Below, in pieces: positions 22,263-62,085 of a stretch of 64,000 nt of DNA (positions are counted from its first letter, which is position 1; every line of letters starts with the position of its first letter). This DNA comes from Aquila chrysaetos chrysaetos (taxonomy: Eukaryota > Chordata > Aves > Accipitriformes > Accipitridae). A program made the position numbers and the translations under genes. The notes under the pieces were generated by a model. That model saw nothing but the letters and a program-made list of their open reading frames with translations, was not told the origin of the DNA and did not search any database. The stretch is from positions 13,602,743 to 13,666,742 of the forward strand of contig NC_044027.1 of NCBI RefSeq assembly GCF_900496995.4, written 5' to 3'.

Positions 22263-22560
22263 CCCGCCGCGCCGCGCGCCTGCCGCCGGGAATCCGCGCC
22301 ACCCCCTGGGGCGGGACCACCCCCACCAGCCCCCGCCCCGCCCGCCGCCATCTTGGAAATGGGCATTGCGCCGCCACGTCGGAGGGGGGCGCCATCTTTG
22401 CGAGGGGCAGGGAAGGAGGAGGGAGGGCGAGCGGGCGCGGACCCTTCCTCCTCCCGCGGAGCCAGCAAGCCCGGCACGGCCGAGCCAGGACGCAGCGCGG
22501 CGGCGCCGGTCCCCGCAGCACGACACCGGGACACGAGGGGCTGCTCTGGGGTGCAGGCCC
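22263..22560 (-). promoter_or_regulatory. FPGS: FPGS promoter with two YY1-like sites
   Basis: CpG-rich, TATA-less. In FPGS sense the sequence contains AAGATGGCGGC (plus 22343-22353 as GCCGCCATCTT) and AAAGATGGC (plus 22391-22399), both matching the YY1 core AAGATGGC. They lie 80-140 bases upstream of the ATG, a position typical of YY1 at start sites of housekeeping genes. GC boxes are also present. Confidence 0.5.
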
Positions 22561-22849
22561 CCCCCCCCCCCCCTCAGCTCTCCGGCCCCCAGCCAGGCAG
22601 CATCCCCCTCACCCTCTGCTCGTGCCGCTGTGTTAATCCGCTGCAGCGCTAATTGCGCTGGCCCTCCCTCCCGTTAACAGCGCAGGGGTGGGCACCCCCC
22701 AGGAGGGGAGCACCGGGGGGGTTGGGGGGGGGGAGTTGCGATGTCCCAACCCTGGGCGCCCGTCCTCGGGGATGACAGAGGCGCTGTCTTACAGCACTCC
22801 AGCTGCTTTCTCCCTTTAGGCAAAAGAGTGACACAAGGTTAAAACCAGC

Positions 22850-24296
22850 CGTTTGGGACAGGATTGTGTTTATTCACAACCAGCAGAAGTGATCTGGCTT
22901 ATTGCTTGCAACCAACTTCATTTTTTCCAAAGAAACCAAGTCCCCCTAACCAGACACTGTTTCAGAGCCCCGCATCGAGAGAGATTTACCTTGTACACGT
23001 CCTTTATCATCCTCACTTTTTGTCCTGAGAACAGCCCTGCTCACCACTGCTTCCTCCTGACACCTTATGCTACCGACGTGGCTTTTGCATTAGTCTAGTT
23101 AATGGACAACCTATCAAATGCCAAAGGTTATCACCTGCTGCATGTTATACACGTTATTTTTTTGAAAGTCTTGGGATCCATGGGGCTCACTGAGAAAAGG
23201 GCCAGCTGCAGCTGACAGCCATGGAAGACAAAGTGTTCAGTGAGCGGTTCCGCTACAGCAGGCTGTGAAGGAGCACTCGCTCTGTATGAGTTGGTCCGGA
23301 CAAGCTCTGGCTGGTCACTGTACCCAGGGAAGGCAGCGGTCTCACTCTAGACTCACGCAAAGAGCTCCAGGGCAGAGAAGCAGACACGCGAGTGTTTAAA
23401 GAGTCACCCTGCTCCCAGCACAGTGTTCCAAACACTGCCAGGCCATCGTGAAATCCCTGCAGACAGTGGGACGGCAGGTCTCGCCCCAGGCTGAGGCGAG
23501 CACTCACAACTCCCTTCCCCATCCAAACTCCTGCCACAGCCAGCACTACAGGGAAAGCATGCAGCAGGCTGGGTGTGTCTTGACACGACTCCCAGTTGCA
23601 GTTTGCATGAAGAAAGCGTGGATACCACATGCTGTTACAGAGATCAACGATTCCCACCATAAATCCTGGCTGTATGGAGCAACCAGCTCTGCCAGCCGCC
23701 CCTCTGGTTTGCCCCTTTCTAGGCTAGAGCCAGTGTGAGTTAGTCACGCTGTCTAGAGCGACTCTGCCTTCCCCAGGACACCTCCGCATTACTCAGAAGT
23801 GCCTGCCTTGTCCTACATCAACGCTTCAGCATTCAAAGGACACACCGTGCAGCAGCTATGACCAACCGAGAGAGCTGCAACATATCCCAGCAGGGCCCAG
23901 TTTGGTCCAGGGCAGGTACTCCCAGTCCTGCCAGTCACAGCACCGCTTGCCAAGAGCCCCAGCACCAACAGAGCCACTTTCTCCATCACCAGGTCCATAA
24001 CAATCGATCCACAAGATTAACGTAACCAATACAGACTGTTGCAGGGGGAACACAGGCTTTGTGCCAAAGCTGCAGGGAAACAACCCCAGGCTCGCAGGCA
24101 TCACCTTCCCAGTCACACAGCTCCACAGTGGCTGAGCTGCTGCGTGAGAAGAGAGGACGGCAGAGCTCGGTTAAAGCCAGCAGACACTTCTCCTTGAAGA
24201 AAGTCCCTTCCCAGACAGAACGACCCCACCAGGACATCCCCGCTCAATGCAACCTGCAGAGTAGCCCAGCCGGGACCCCGCTGGGGAAGCCCCTGC
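22850..24296 (-). other. CDK9: CDK9 3'UTR
   Basis: Sequence between the CDK9 stop and its polyadenylation signal, with clearly lower GC than the flanking genes. No open frame with domain content is seen. The extent is inferred from the signal position only. Confidence 0.6.
22869..22874 (-). terminator. CDK9: CDK9 polyadenylation signal (AATAAA)
   Basis: TTTATT on plus (AATAAA on minus), about 1.4 kb beyond the CDK9 stop codon. It marks the end of a long 3'UTR that approaches the FPGS promoter. Confidence 0.75.
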
Positions 24297-27200
24297 TCAA
24301 AACACTCTGTCAAATTCAGTCTGGTTGGTTGCAGTCGGGTTCCTGCCCTGGTTTGCTGGCTGCTGGGGCATGTGCCCACCCCTCCTGCGTGGTGGGGCCA
24401 GGTACTCGAACATGGACTGGTTGTGCGTGGACAGCATGTTTTTGAGGTCCGAGGGCATGGGGTCTGACCAGAAGAAGTCATGGTTCAGCGCATCGTCGCT
24501 GTCAATCCGCTGGGCGGGATCCAGCACCAGCAGCTTGTCAATGAGGTCGAGTGCATAGGGGTCTTTGACGTAGGCTTTCAGGCGATCCTTCACCTTGCGC
24601 TTCTGGCCTTTGGGGAGATCCAGCTTCTGGTACAGCTCATATTTATCCACATTCGGCCAAACCTGGAAAGGGGCAGGAAAGGGGGGTTGGGAGGAAATAA
24701 TTATGAACAGAACAAGCCATTTTTGATGCAAATACCCTCAGGGAAACCAAGGTGAGGTCTGCCAAGAGAACAATACTATTTAATAACCTCCAAGCTGGCA
24801 GGCCTTGTTCCCACAGCATGAAGGAGGCACTAAAAGGTGCACTAAAGCCTGGAGACACATGGACAAGTCAAGACAGAGTCTTCCTGGTGTGGGAATGGCA
24901 CCCAAGATGCTCCAGATCTCTGGTTCTCCCACAAGAGCTACTAGAGAGCACAGCTCAGGCCAGCTAAAACATCCAGAAATCTAAAATGACAAAACTTATT
25001 GTTAAACAACCACCTGGATGTATGTGGCACCTTTTATCCTTAGAAAGCAAAGCCTGCTGCAATCACCAGTGCTTACCTCAACCCCGATCTGGGAGAGACC
25101 ACAGCAGGTATCTACATATAAAAGAAAGCGCCTTCAATGTATACATAATATATGTAACAGAAGCGTCAGGCCTCTGCAGCTGCCTGCACAACACATCCCA
25201 CCAGATTACAGCCCTGGAGAAGAGATCCCTCAGCTCGACCACCCACAAGAGGGCAGGACAAGCTGCCATTAAATAAGGAGCTGAGAAAGGGCCGAGTGCT
25301 CACACCAGGGCTGAGTTGATGCCACAAATCATAAGCCAGAATTAAAGCAGCTTTTCAAGGTGACCAGTGCAAAGCACCCAAGACAAACTTCTCAACACAA
25401 AACAAAAAAACCCCCACCCTTCTTTTAAGCAGAAATTCAGAGGGTGTTTATGAGAGACAACCCCCAAACACAGGCTAGAACAGATTCCTACATGTAATGT
25501 TCTGTTCTTTCACACGCGGAGCTGCCAGCATCCTCTCGGCGCTCAAAAACAAGGACACGACTCACCCCTCCCGAAAGAGGTCTGGGAGGCCAAGTTCACC
25601 CTCTTCTCCTTAAGAGGTTGAGCACAAGTAACATCACAGCTGTAGTTTACACAGAGCAGCAAGGAACGTCCCACTGTGCACTTGGCTCCCAGGAGGCAAA
25701 CAGAATTTGCAGGAGCTTCCCCAGCCTCCCTGCCAGCAGCAGGCACACTCCAGTGCCAGGAACGTGCAGCAGCCATTGCACAGGGCAGGGAAGAGGCCCA
25801 GGAGCACTCCATCCCGGTCCCTGCCCACAACACCGCTTCACACCTCTCTCCTGCCCTCCACAGCTTGCCCACACTCTTGCCCTCACCTCCGGTGTGATGG
25901 ATCCACAGAGCTGGCTGATGAGGGTGAGCTGGTGCTGCTCTGTGTTCCCCTGCATGATGGGGCTGCGGGTCCACATCTCTGCCATGATGCAGCCTCCGCC
26001 CCACAGGTCAATGGGGGGACCATAGTCCCGCTCCCCTAAACGGAGATGCCGTTGTTAGTCACCCAGGGGAAGGAGAAGGGCAGAGAAGCCGGCAGAGCCC
26101 ATCACCTCCTACCTAGGAGCAGCTCTGGCGGCCGATACCACAGAGTCACTACCCGGTTGGTGTAGCGGTTTGGCTGGCTGTTCTTAGCCAGGCTGAAAGC
26201 TCGAGCCAGCCCGAAGTCTGCAAGCTTCAGGACTCCATCCCGCGTGATCAGGACATTCGCAGCTTTCATGTCTCGATGCAAGATCTGTACAAGGACAGAC
26301 ATCGAAAGGTTAAGCCATTAAGGCACCCTCCTTGGGTCCCTGGTGCCAGCTGGGTACTCATACTCCGGAGGTGGAGGACAAGGAAGGACTTCCCTCCAGC
26401 CTGCACTAAGACACCCACTCCTTGGAAAGCTACAGAGAGCAGGGTGACCTCAGGGCACAGCATGGATCTGGCCCATTACCTTGTTCCTGTGGATGTAGTA
26501 AAGTCCATTCAATAGCATCTGCATAACTTTCTTGATCTCCGAGAGCGTGAACTTGACGTGAGCATTGCTGAGAAGGCCAGCCAGGTCGTGCTCGCAGAAG
26601 TCAAACACAAGGTAGATACTGCCCTTGCAGCGGTTGTATGGAGAGGCTACAGGGAGAGGCAAGGAGAGACTGTCAGCGAGGGACCCTTAACTCCATCACA
26701 GCTCCTCCTGACCTCCAGCCACCCTGCGGCTCATACAGTGCTCACTAGACAAAACCTCGGGGCACAGGAACACAGAGAACCAGAGACAGCCTGCAGGCCT
26801 CAAGATCCTTCGTAAAGAGGCACTAAGACAGCACAGCTAGCAAGGGAAGAACAAGGGATGAGAATCAGAGTAGTGAATGTCGTCAGGCAAGGAAAGGGCA
26901 TGAAAATCTTTGAAAGCTTCATTTTGTGTTGTTCCATGTGCATAACGGCTGTGGGGTTTCCTCCTTGCAAGCTGTGGCTGGTAGGTGTACATACCGCTAG
27001 CTGCCAGCCAAGCACTATCACTGATTGCATCAGCGATAGAGCAGGCACCCGCAAAGACAGCCCCAGGAAAAATGCAGAAAGAGAGAAAATCCATCTAATG
27101 TAACACTAGAAAGTGAGGCTTTCTGCAACCTCAAACAGCATCTACGAAAACGGACTGATCTCAAAGTAATTTAAAACTCCAACTCCAATTGTCAAAAAAT

Positions 27201-30200
27201 TGCCCAGAAGTCAGTAACAGGAAACCTCAAATGAAGCAATCGATTTCAATCTTGTTCCTAGAGCACACATGCAAAACATTATTAAAAACAAAGGCTAATT
27301 TTCATCAGCTGTAATCAGCAAAACCTGCTGATCAGCAACTCCAACCGGAAAATGAGGGTTAAGCTCAACCGCCATAGAAATACTCCACTCTCCTCTGCCA
27401 GCCAGAAGGGTGCCTGCTAGATCAGGTTTGCAGTTCCTTACACGGATACGGTCCCTACCACACCTTTCATAGGTAAAAAGAGAAAAGCTTAAATTTTGAG
27501 AACAGCAAATGCAACGTTTCTACTTTACTGGAAACTGAGGTCAAGGTAGATTTGGATGAAAACTGGAATTCAAACAAAACACAAAAAACTGACATGTCTA
27601 CAAAAATATTTACCTTAAGTATGCCCGACACCCAATCATTACAACTCATTTAATCACACAATGATTTAAAAATTAACTTGTCAGTGTTTCTACTTGTACC
27701 TGTTCAGACAATAATCTACACACTGTGGAGTACTGGAGTAACTTCAAGTTCCTGGTCCCAGGCCAGGGATTTCTACCAGTTCAGTGACCAGACTTTTTTA
27801 AAAACATCATCACCAGATACCTGCCACTTTCATTTTTTATTTAACTGAAATTACTGTCTTGAGAATAGCAGCTTTTAACATCAGCTGCCACTTTCAAAAG
27901 TATTTTTCCAGTACAAATCCATACAAGAGAATGATATATAAAAACTAGCAAGTGTTTTAAAGTAATTTCGCTGGAAACGGAGCCAGCCCAGGTGCACTGA
28001 GCGTGCCAGTCACCCAGTGGAGCCGTGTGGTGGAAGTGAGGAGGTGGAGGAGCAGCTCAGAACTGCCCTGTGTGGAGTCCCTGCCCTCACAGCATGAGCA
28101 GTTACTGTCATCCGCAGAAGGAGACGCTGAGCGAGTCTCCAGCTGGAGCTGTGTCATCAGCTCAGAGCTGCCATGAACTGTCATAAGCCAACCGAGAGGG
28201 ACAGCTCCAGCTCCTGACAGGGAACCAACTGTGCACAGCCATGAAATCAGCTCTGGGCTGAGAACCCTCTGCTTCAAAGTCTCTCCAGCACTGGTTTATT
28301 TAAAGCCTCTCAGACAGGAGTTTTCCAAGACGGGCAGCATTCACCACCCTGGCACAGGCATATCCTAGCAGGGCTAACAACAGCTTTTTCCAGTCAAGCT
28401 GCAGCAACATTCTAACTCACTTAGAAACTGTTTTCCAAGGTGAGTGTACTGTCATGCCACATCACAGGCAGGAACAGAGGCCCGTGTTCAGCTAGAGGAC
28501 CCCACCCCCAGCACAAACCACCAGCCTGCTCAGCAGCGAAGGAGGGCTGAAAAAAAGGCAACAGCCCGCACAAGAGAGGCCCCCACAAGCTACCTTTGGT
28601 CCTGCAGATTTCTATGAGGTTCACCACGTTTTCATGTTTGAGCAGCTGGAGGATTTTAATCTCTCGCAAGGCTGTGATGGGGAACTGGAAAGAAGAAAGA
28701 GAGGACAGGGATTAGGGGTGCAGGAGACCAGGCCACCCTTGCCTAGAGAACAGGAGAGATGTGACCACAGCAGCTTGGCATGGGACCTGCTCGAGCAGCA
28801 CTGCGACTAATCACTGAAGGGTAATCAGAGCTTTAAAATAAAACACCAACACTGGGATTATCAAAATTTATTCACCATCAGGCCACCATTGGTGAGGGAG
28901 ATCGTGCCACAAAACGGAAGTGTTTGCGTTGTGCCGAGATGGGCACACAGAAACCCATCCCTCCTCCCCTCACCTTGCATGCTCGTAACAGGACGTGGTA
29001 CAGCCCAGCTTGAGCTGCAGAGCAAACTCCCTAGCTGCTGCCCATGCTGTTTAAGAGCTCTCTCCCCAGCTTGCCCCATCTCTGCACACCCCTGAGCCTG
29101 TGCCTTTCACGCACTACCTAGTTCTTCCACAAATACCAGCCCGCGTGGAGCCCTGCGCCAGGGCTGACAGGATTTTGCACAGGAGGAGGAATACGTGGGT
29201 AGCAGCCACTTCCCAGCAGCTGTGCTGTGCAGCCCAGGCACCACACAGCTACTGCTACACACTGCTGCCACCTGCCTTTGCAGCCAAGAAGGTGATAACA
29301 GGCTGTACACCTTGGCAGGGCATCCACAAGACCCAACATTATCACAGTATCAGTAGGAGAGGAAAAAGGCCACGGGGCTGGGATCCTGTCCACACCCTTA
29401 CAGGTTCAAGGTCTGGCATGTTATAGCAGTAAATATTCTTAAAGAACAGAGTGAAAACACACCTCTGCCATCCCAAAGATTAACTTTCACCTATGAACCT
29501 CCCAGTCCAGGCCTTCCCAAACTCAGCCCAGTCATGCTCCCACACTTACCCCCTCCTTCTCATTTTCCATCAACACTTTCTTCAGTGCTACTTTCTTGCC
29601 TGTCTGACGATGTTTGGCTTTGAAAACTTCCCTATAAAACCAGAAACAAATCTGTGAGCAGCACAAGGAAGAAGGCAAGGAATCAGGTGCTCCTGACCAG
29701 GAACAAGCCCAAACAAGACACACGAGAACGCCATACAGTCAGGTCTGTGCTGAGCCACCAATTGACCCGGCCACATCCCCTTTGGACTAAATGCCCTCAG
29801 GACTGGCTGAGCCAACCCAGACCCCAGAGCTCCCACAGTCCCACAGGGATTTCGGACAAAGTTGCACCTTTTGGGGAAAGTTGCTGGTCCCTGCCCCGAC
29901 CGTCTCCAGGGTAAACTCTGCTCTGCCAGAGCCCGGGACAGAGCAGGGCCTAGGGGTGGGAAAAAGAGGGCTCAGGGGCCAGGCTGGTTCCCTGGGGTAA
30001 GAAGGGTGACTGGGGAAAGGACACCCAAGCAAGGGGCACCCGGGCCTGGGGCGGGCGGGCCGCGGGGCTGAGGAGGCCGGGCCCGGGCGGCAGGCCCGAG
30101 GGCGGGGTAGGCCGGGGAGGGCTGGGGAGGGCTGGGGAGGGCCGGAGCCGGGCGCGGGTCGGACCGGGGCCGGCGGGGCGCTCACCCGAAGGTGCCCTGC

Positions 30201-30277
30201 CCGATCTTGGCGAGCTTCTCGTACTTGGAGACCTCATCACAGAAAGGACACTCCACCATGTCGTACTGCTTGGCCAT
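24297..30277 (-). CDS. CDK9: Cyclin-dependent kinase 9 (P-TEFb catalytic subunit)
   Basis: Nuclear Ser/Thr kinase that, with cyclin T, phosphorylates RNA polymerase II CTD, DSIF and NELF to release paused polymerase. Minus-strand exons: 30277-30186, 29631-29550, 28684-28594, 26646-26480, 26284-26113, 26035-25887, 24662-24297. These give exactly 372 aa, the human length, and every junction is in phase. In order: [16 protein letters not shown], Gly-rich loop IGQGTFGEVF, VAIK-type lysine in [14 protein letters not shown], the PITALRE helix ([10 protein letters not shown]), catalytic [13 protein letters not shown], activation loop with the cyclin-T-dependent threonine in [20 protein letters not shown], and the C-terminal tail ending [10 protein letters not shown]. 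Nothing is missing. It is head-to-head with SH2D3C. Confidence 0.98.
26647..28593 (-). other. CDK9 intron 3, AT-rich interior
   Basis: Largest CDK9 intron. Its centre (~27100-27960) is much more AT-rich than the rest of the window. I recognise no exon, RNA gene or transposon in it. Confidence 0.55.
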
Positions 30278-30364
30278 GCCGGCCGCCGCCGTTGCTACAG
30301 CACCGCGACACACCTATTCCGTCACGTGCCCCGCCCCTTCCGTCACGCGCCGCCGCCCCGCGAG

Positions 30365-30383
30365 GCCTCCTGGGACTTGTAGT
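30365..30383 (-). promoter_or_regulatory. CDK9: ZNF143/THAP11-type site in CDK9 promoter
   Basis: On the minus strand reads ACTACAAGTCCCAGGAGGC, close to the ZNF143 (Staf) consensus ACTACAATTCCCAGCATGC (three mismatches, core ACTACAnnTCCCAG intact). It lies 88-106 bases upstream of the CDK9 ATG in a CpG island spanning roughly 29960-30420. Confidence 0.6.
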
Positions 30384-30419
30384 CCGGCGACGGCGGCGGC
30401 CATGTTGTCACCGCCCTTC

Positions 30420-31500
30420 ACTCTCTCGGGGTGCTCGGCTGGGCTGTTCTTGCCGCTGCCGCCAGCAGCCCTCCCGCTGCCGCGGCTGGCCCCTCGCCCC
30501 GCCGTCAGCCACCCCAGAGCGTGTTCGTGTCTGCGTCCGTGCCCCAGCATCCTCAAGGAAGCAGCTCCGTGCACCCCGCTGTCACCCACATCCCTCCACA
30601 TGGCCCAGCGCACCGAGCAGCCCCTGGTGCTGGTGGCCCTAAAGTATGTCACCATGTCCCCTGCGTGCTTACACCCATCAGGGATTTAACAGCATTTCTG
30701 CTCCCTGGCTCTGCACTGTGCCTGCACCCGGGGGCTGTGGTGAGGGGACCCCATGGCCAGGGCAGGACACCAGGACCTGGTCCCAGGGAGACCCTGCATT
30801 CCCACCCCGCTGGCAGAAACATTCCCGGCTGGGGACACCATCCACCTCAGCAACGCCCATGTTCGGGTGCAGAACAAACAGCTTGGTTTGGGGTTGTTTG
30901 AAACTGGTCCCCAAAGCAGGGCGCACAGGGAGCCAAGGCCAGAGCAGCAGCAAAGATGGCTGCTGGCATCCTGGCCATTGGAACCACCAGGTGCTCCCTG
31001 GGAATGGGGGACAACACAGACACCAGATCCCTGCCAGGCCCGGGCCACCTTATCCTGCATGGAGACACTCCAATGGGGCACCCCAAGGTCCCCCAGCATG
31101 AGAGAACAGCTGGTGGCAGGGGGCCCCCACTGGCAGCGATGCCATCCAGCTGTCACCCCACGGAGCCCGATGAGGGCAGGGGCTGAGCCTCAAATGTGCA
31201 TGGCGGGTCCCTGTCTGCAGGGCTGGCACCCTCCTCCGTAGGGCTGGCACCCTCCTCTAGGGCTGGCACCCAGGGTTTTTTGGGTGTCCACATCTGCTGG
31301 ACATCCCTGAACCAGGGCCCCAGAGGTGGCCCCGAGCAGCCAGGCGGGTGCGAGCAGACACGGGGACTACGAGGACTGTGGGGACGGCGGGAGGGCAGGC
31401 AGGGACAGGAGCGGGGCCCGGAGCAGATGACAGCACTGGGGAGGAAACGCAAGCAAGCGATGAGTGACTGTGGGGGCGGGGGGGGCAGGAAGGGAGGAGC
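30420..31500. other. CDK9-SH2D3C divergent intergenic region
   Basis: About 1.1 kb between the CDK9 promoter island and the first SH2D3C promoter. Open frames such as + 30192-30689 and + 30646-31101 have no recognisable domains. Near 31225-31270 a short GGGCTGGCACCCTCCTC unit is repeated three times. Confidence 0.5.
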
Positions 31501-31522
31501 GGGCAGGGAAGGGCTTCACAGT

Positions 31523-31528
31523 TATAAA
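31523..31528 (+). promoter_or_regulatory. SH2D3C: TATA box of long-isoform SH2D3C first exon
   Basis: TATAAA within AGTTATAAACTTG, 42 bases before the ATG at 31570, so a TSS near 31553 would give a very short leader. It is the only first exon of this gene with a clear TATA box, which fits tissue-restricted use. Confidence 0.6.
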
Positions 31529-31569
31529 CTTGTCCCTCTCGGTCCCCGCGGCCTCTGACCGGCGCAGCC

Positions 31570-56443
<24,874 letters not shown>

Positions 56444-56826
56444 CCCCCCTGGGTGCTGGGACACCCCCCAGCTCCCAGCCTGCCACCCTCCCACCCCCGG
56501 CGGCTGTAGGGTAAGGGATGGAGCCAGGCACTCGGCACCAGGAAGAGAAGATATGGCCCAGAAAGGCGCTGGGGCACGGATCAGCAATTTTGAGACAAAG
56601 AGGAGGAAAAGCAGCCACTTCCCATCTACTATTCACCTCCCTGGGACACGACAGGCCCGGGGTCTGCAGTGCCGGCCCGAGGAATGGGGACGGTGTCTGG
56701 GCAGGCCAGCACCAGTGTCCACCATCCAGCCCCACTGAGGTCCATGACTACACAGTGCCCCTCACCTTGCCCTTTGGTTTTGTTTCTTTTCCATCTCCGT
56801 CTTGCCCACGGCCGCCGGATCCCGCT

Positions 56827-56933
56827 TGTAAATACATTTTCACAATCACTCCTCGATGTACAGACTTGTGAAGGACAGTTCTTGTTGTAAATAATTAGGC
56901 TCATTCATTTCGTCTTGTAAATACGTGTACATA
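56827..56933 (+). promoter_or_regulatory. SH2D3C: Cluster of four Pumilio response elements, SH2D3C 3'UTR
   Basis: UGUANAUA motifs at 56827-56834, 56886-56893 and 56916-56923 (all TGTAAATA) and 56926-56933 (TGTACATA), all upstream of the poly(A) signal at 56959. The consensus is the established PUM1/2 binding site. Four in 107 bases, each exact, is far above chance even for this AT-richer stretch. Predicted role: mRNA destabilisation or translational control. Confidence 0.7.
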
Positions 56934-56958
56934 TCTCATGGGTTTGGTTCTTACATAC

Positions 56959-56964
56959 AATAAA
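56959..56964 (+). terminator. SH2D3C: SH2D3C polyadenylation signal (AATAAA)
   Basis: AATAAA within ACATACAATAAACTTTT, about 516 bases after the stop codon and followed by T/GT-rich sequence. Confidence 0.88.
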
Positions 56965-57333
56965 CTTTTATGCTGTTCCTCAAGGGGATCCTCGCTCCCG
57001 TGGGTGTCATTTAAACGGGGCCCCGGTCCCCCCGGGAGAGCAGAGCCCGGGCAAGGGCTGGTGAGGGGGACCACCGTGCTGAACGCAGCCCTGCTGGGCC
57101 CCCGGACCGCCGCGGTGGCCCAGCGACAGCCCTTCGCTGGAAGGGCTGTGTGGCTGCCCTGACCCCCCCCCCAGCAAGGGGGGGGACCGGGGTCTCTGCG
57201 GGCCCGGCCCCGAGCGGGGCACGGAGCCCCTGCCCACGGCGGGAGGCGGGGCAAAACGGACCAGGCCCCGCCCTGCCTTCTCTGACCGCCCCCTTTTCCC
57301 ATGGCCCCGCCCCTCGCCCCGCCCCCGCGCGGG

Positions 57334-57352
57334 GCACGCCGGGAGCTGTAGT
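57334..57352 (-). promoter_or_regulatory. TOR2A: ZNF143/THAP11-type site in TOR2A promoter
   Basis: Minus-strand sequence ACTACAGCTCCCGGCGTGC matches the ZNF143 (Staf) consensus ACTACAATTCCCAGCATGC at all core positions except A-to-G at the GGC/AGC step and in the variable dinucleotide. It lies 29 bases before the TOR2A ATG, at or next to the TSS, in a CpG island (about 57020-57620). Confidence 0.65.
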
Positions 57353-57380
57353 GCGGGCGGTGCCGGAGCGGGCGGCCGCC

Positions 57381-60683
<3,303 letters not shown>

Positions 60684-62085
60684 TCACTGGCAAGGGCCTT
60701 GCTTAGATCCATAGGGGATGTATATGGATCTGTAAAGCAGCAGAGCCCAGGGCTGGTGGGATGAGCAGTGGGAGCTGCATGTTCCCTCTTGGGAGCACAA
60801 GTGCTCTCCTGAACTCGTCTCTCCAGCCCCAAGGAGGCCACTGCAGGATGCAGCTGTGGGACCAAGTGCAAGTGATGTGATCTAAAGCACTTTACTGATG
60901 TACCCTTGGCCAGGTGAGGGTGGATACGACCAGCCCAGCACACCACCCAAGACAACTGTGACAACAAGGAGAAGATGCTAAGAGGGCCTGTAGTGTCAGG
61001 GAGGTTTCTTACCCTGTCGGCAGCACCCGCCTGCAGCTTTCTCCTCTCCTGGCAGCTATTGATACACAGCACATCAAGATTCTGAGCCCAAAGAAGAATA
61101 TTTCTTTCCTATGGCATTTTAATAGTTTTTAAAGACCTTTTTAAGCATGGCTGTACCTCAGCTCCTTGGTACAATGTGACAGTGCTGGTGCTGACTCCTG
61201 CAGTGCTGGCCTGTGAACACCTTCAACATTGCAGCAAAGTTTTCGAGCCAACTTCTTTCCAGCTTCCTTTCACTGTGAATAGGTGCTGGTAGGGACCAGC
61301 TTCACCATCAACAAGCACGGAGGGGTTAATGTGGGAGATGGCAACACCTAATCTGCCAAAAGCCAGGTTCTTCCTACCACCCCCTTGTCCATCTTTCCCC
61401 TAAGGTCGAAAGGATTTCCCTGCAGCAAACCAGGAAAACAACAACAATAAGACTTTTCACTTGTTTTACCAGCTATAAAAAATTTCAGTCCTACCTCCAG
61501 GGTAGCCCATGGTGCCACTAATGGTTTTGAAAATTCCTTTTATTCAGTGATGATTTCTACAGCAGGCTGAGAGTTGGTGCTATGAGCTGCTGAGCCTCTT
61601 GTACATCCTTCTGCTGGTCAGACCTTGCAGGCTTTGGCTGGGCCAGCATCCATTCAGCTTCTGGGGAGTGTCACAACAGGGGACCTGGGGACAACCGAGA
61701 GAAGATCAGTGCTCCACAGTGCCAAGCATGGGGTGCACAGCACCACTGGCCTTTGCCCAGGTTTTAACCTCCTCTGTGCAATCAGTTATGGGAGAACAGG
61801 TCAGAGGAATCAGAATCATTCACTCTCCAGGAACAAACTGCCCAAGGGGTGGGTGCAGGGACGCTTCCCCAGAGCTCCGATGCTCCACTCAGGCCTTATG
61901 CTGAAATGCGCTGCCAGCGCTTGGGACCATTCCAGCTCCAGGGCCAGAGCTTTGGGGACAGCAATTTTAGACGCCACCCAAGTGCTGCCCAGGAGCTGGT
62001 CCGCAGACAGGCCCAAAAATTCTGCCTCTTCCAAAAATGTTATGCATTTCTAATTTTGAAATAAATCTTTTATGAAATAAGTGGT
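60684..62085 (+). other. TOR2A: TOR2A 3'UTR and end
   Basis: About 1.4 kb between the TAG at 60681-60683 and an AATAAA at 62060-62065 (within TTGAAATAAATCTTTT). It is lower in GC than the coding part. No coding frame of note. Confidence 0.6.
62060..62065 (+). terminator. TOR2A: TOR2A polyadenylation signal (AATAAA)
   Basis: First canonical plus-strand AATAAA after the TOR2A stop, followed by a TCTTTTATG stretch. Confidence 0.65.

Noticed and set aside
21371-22534. 387-aa minus-strand open frame over the FPGS promoter
   Set aside because: The composition is Arg/Gly/Pro/Ala-rich. FPGS exon 1 itself is read in another frame that gives the conserved MDYQ junction.
30278-30420. Possible avian counterpart of the microRNAs reported near human CDK9 (miR-3960/2861)
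   Set aside because: The local GGCGGC sequence is generic CpG-island sequence and I see no convincing conserved hairpin or seed.
30192-30689. Plus-strand open frame starting over CDK9 exon 1
   Set aside because: No domain, no splice context, and the peptide is Pro/Ala/Ser-rich. The region is the CDK9 CpG island.
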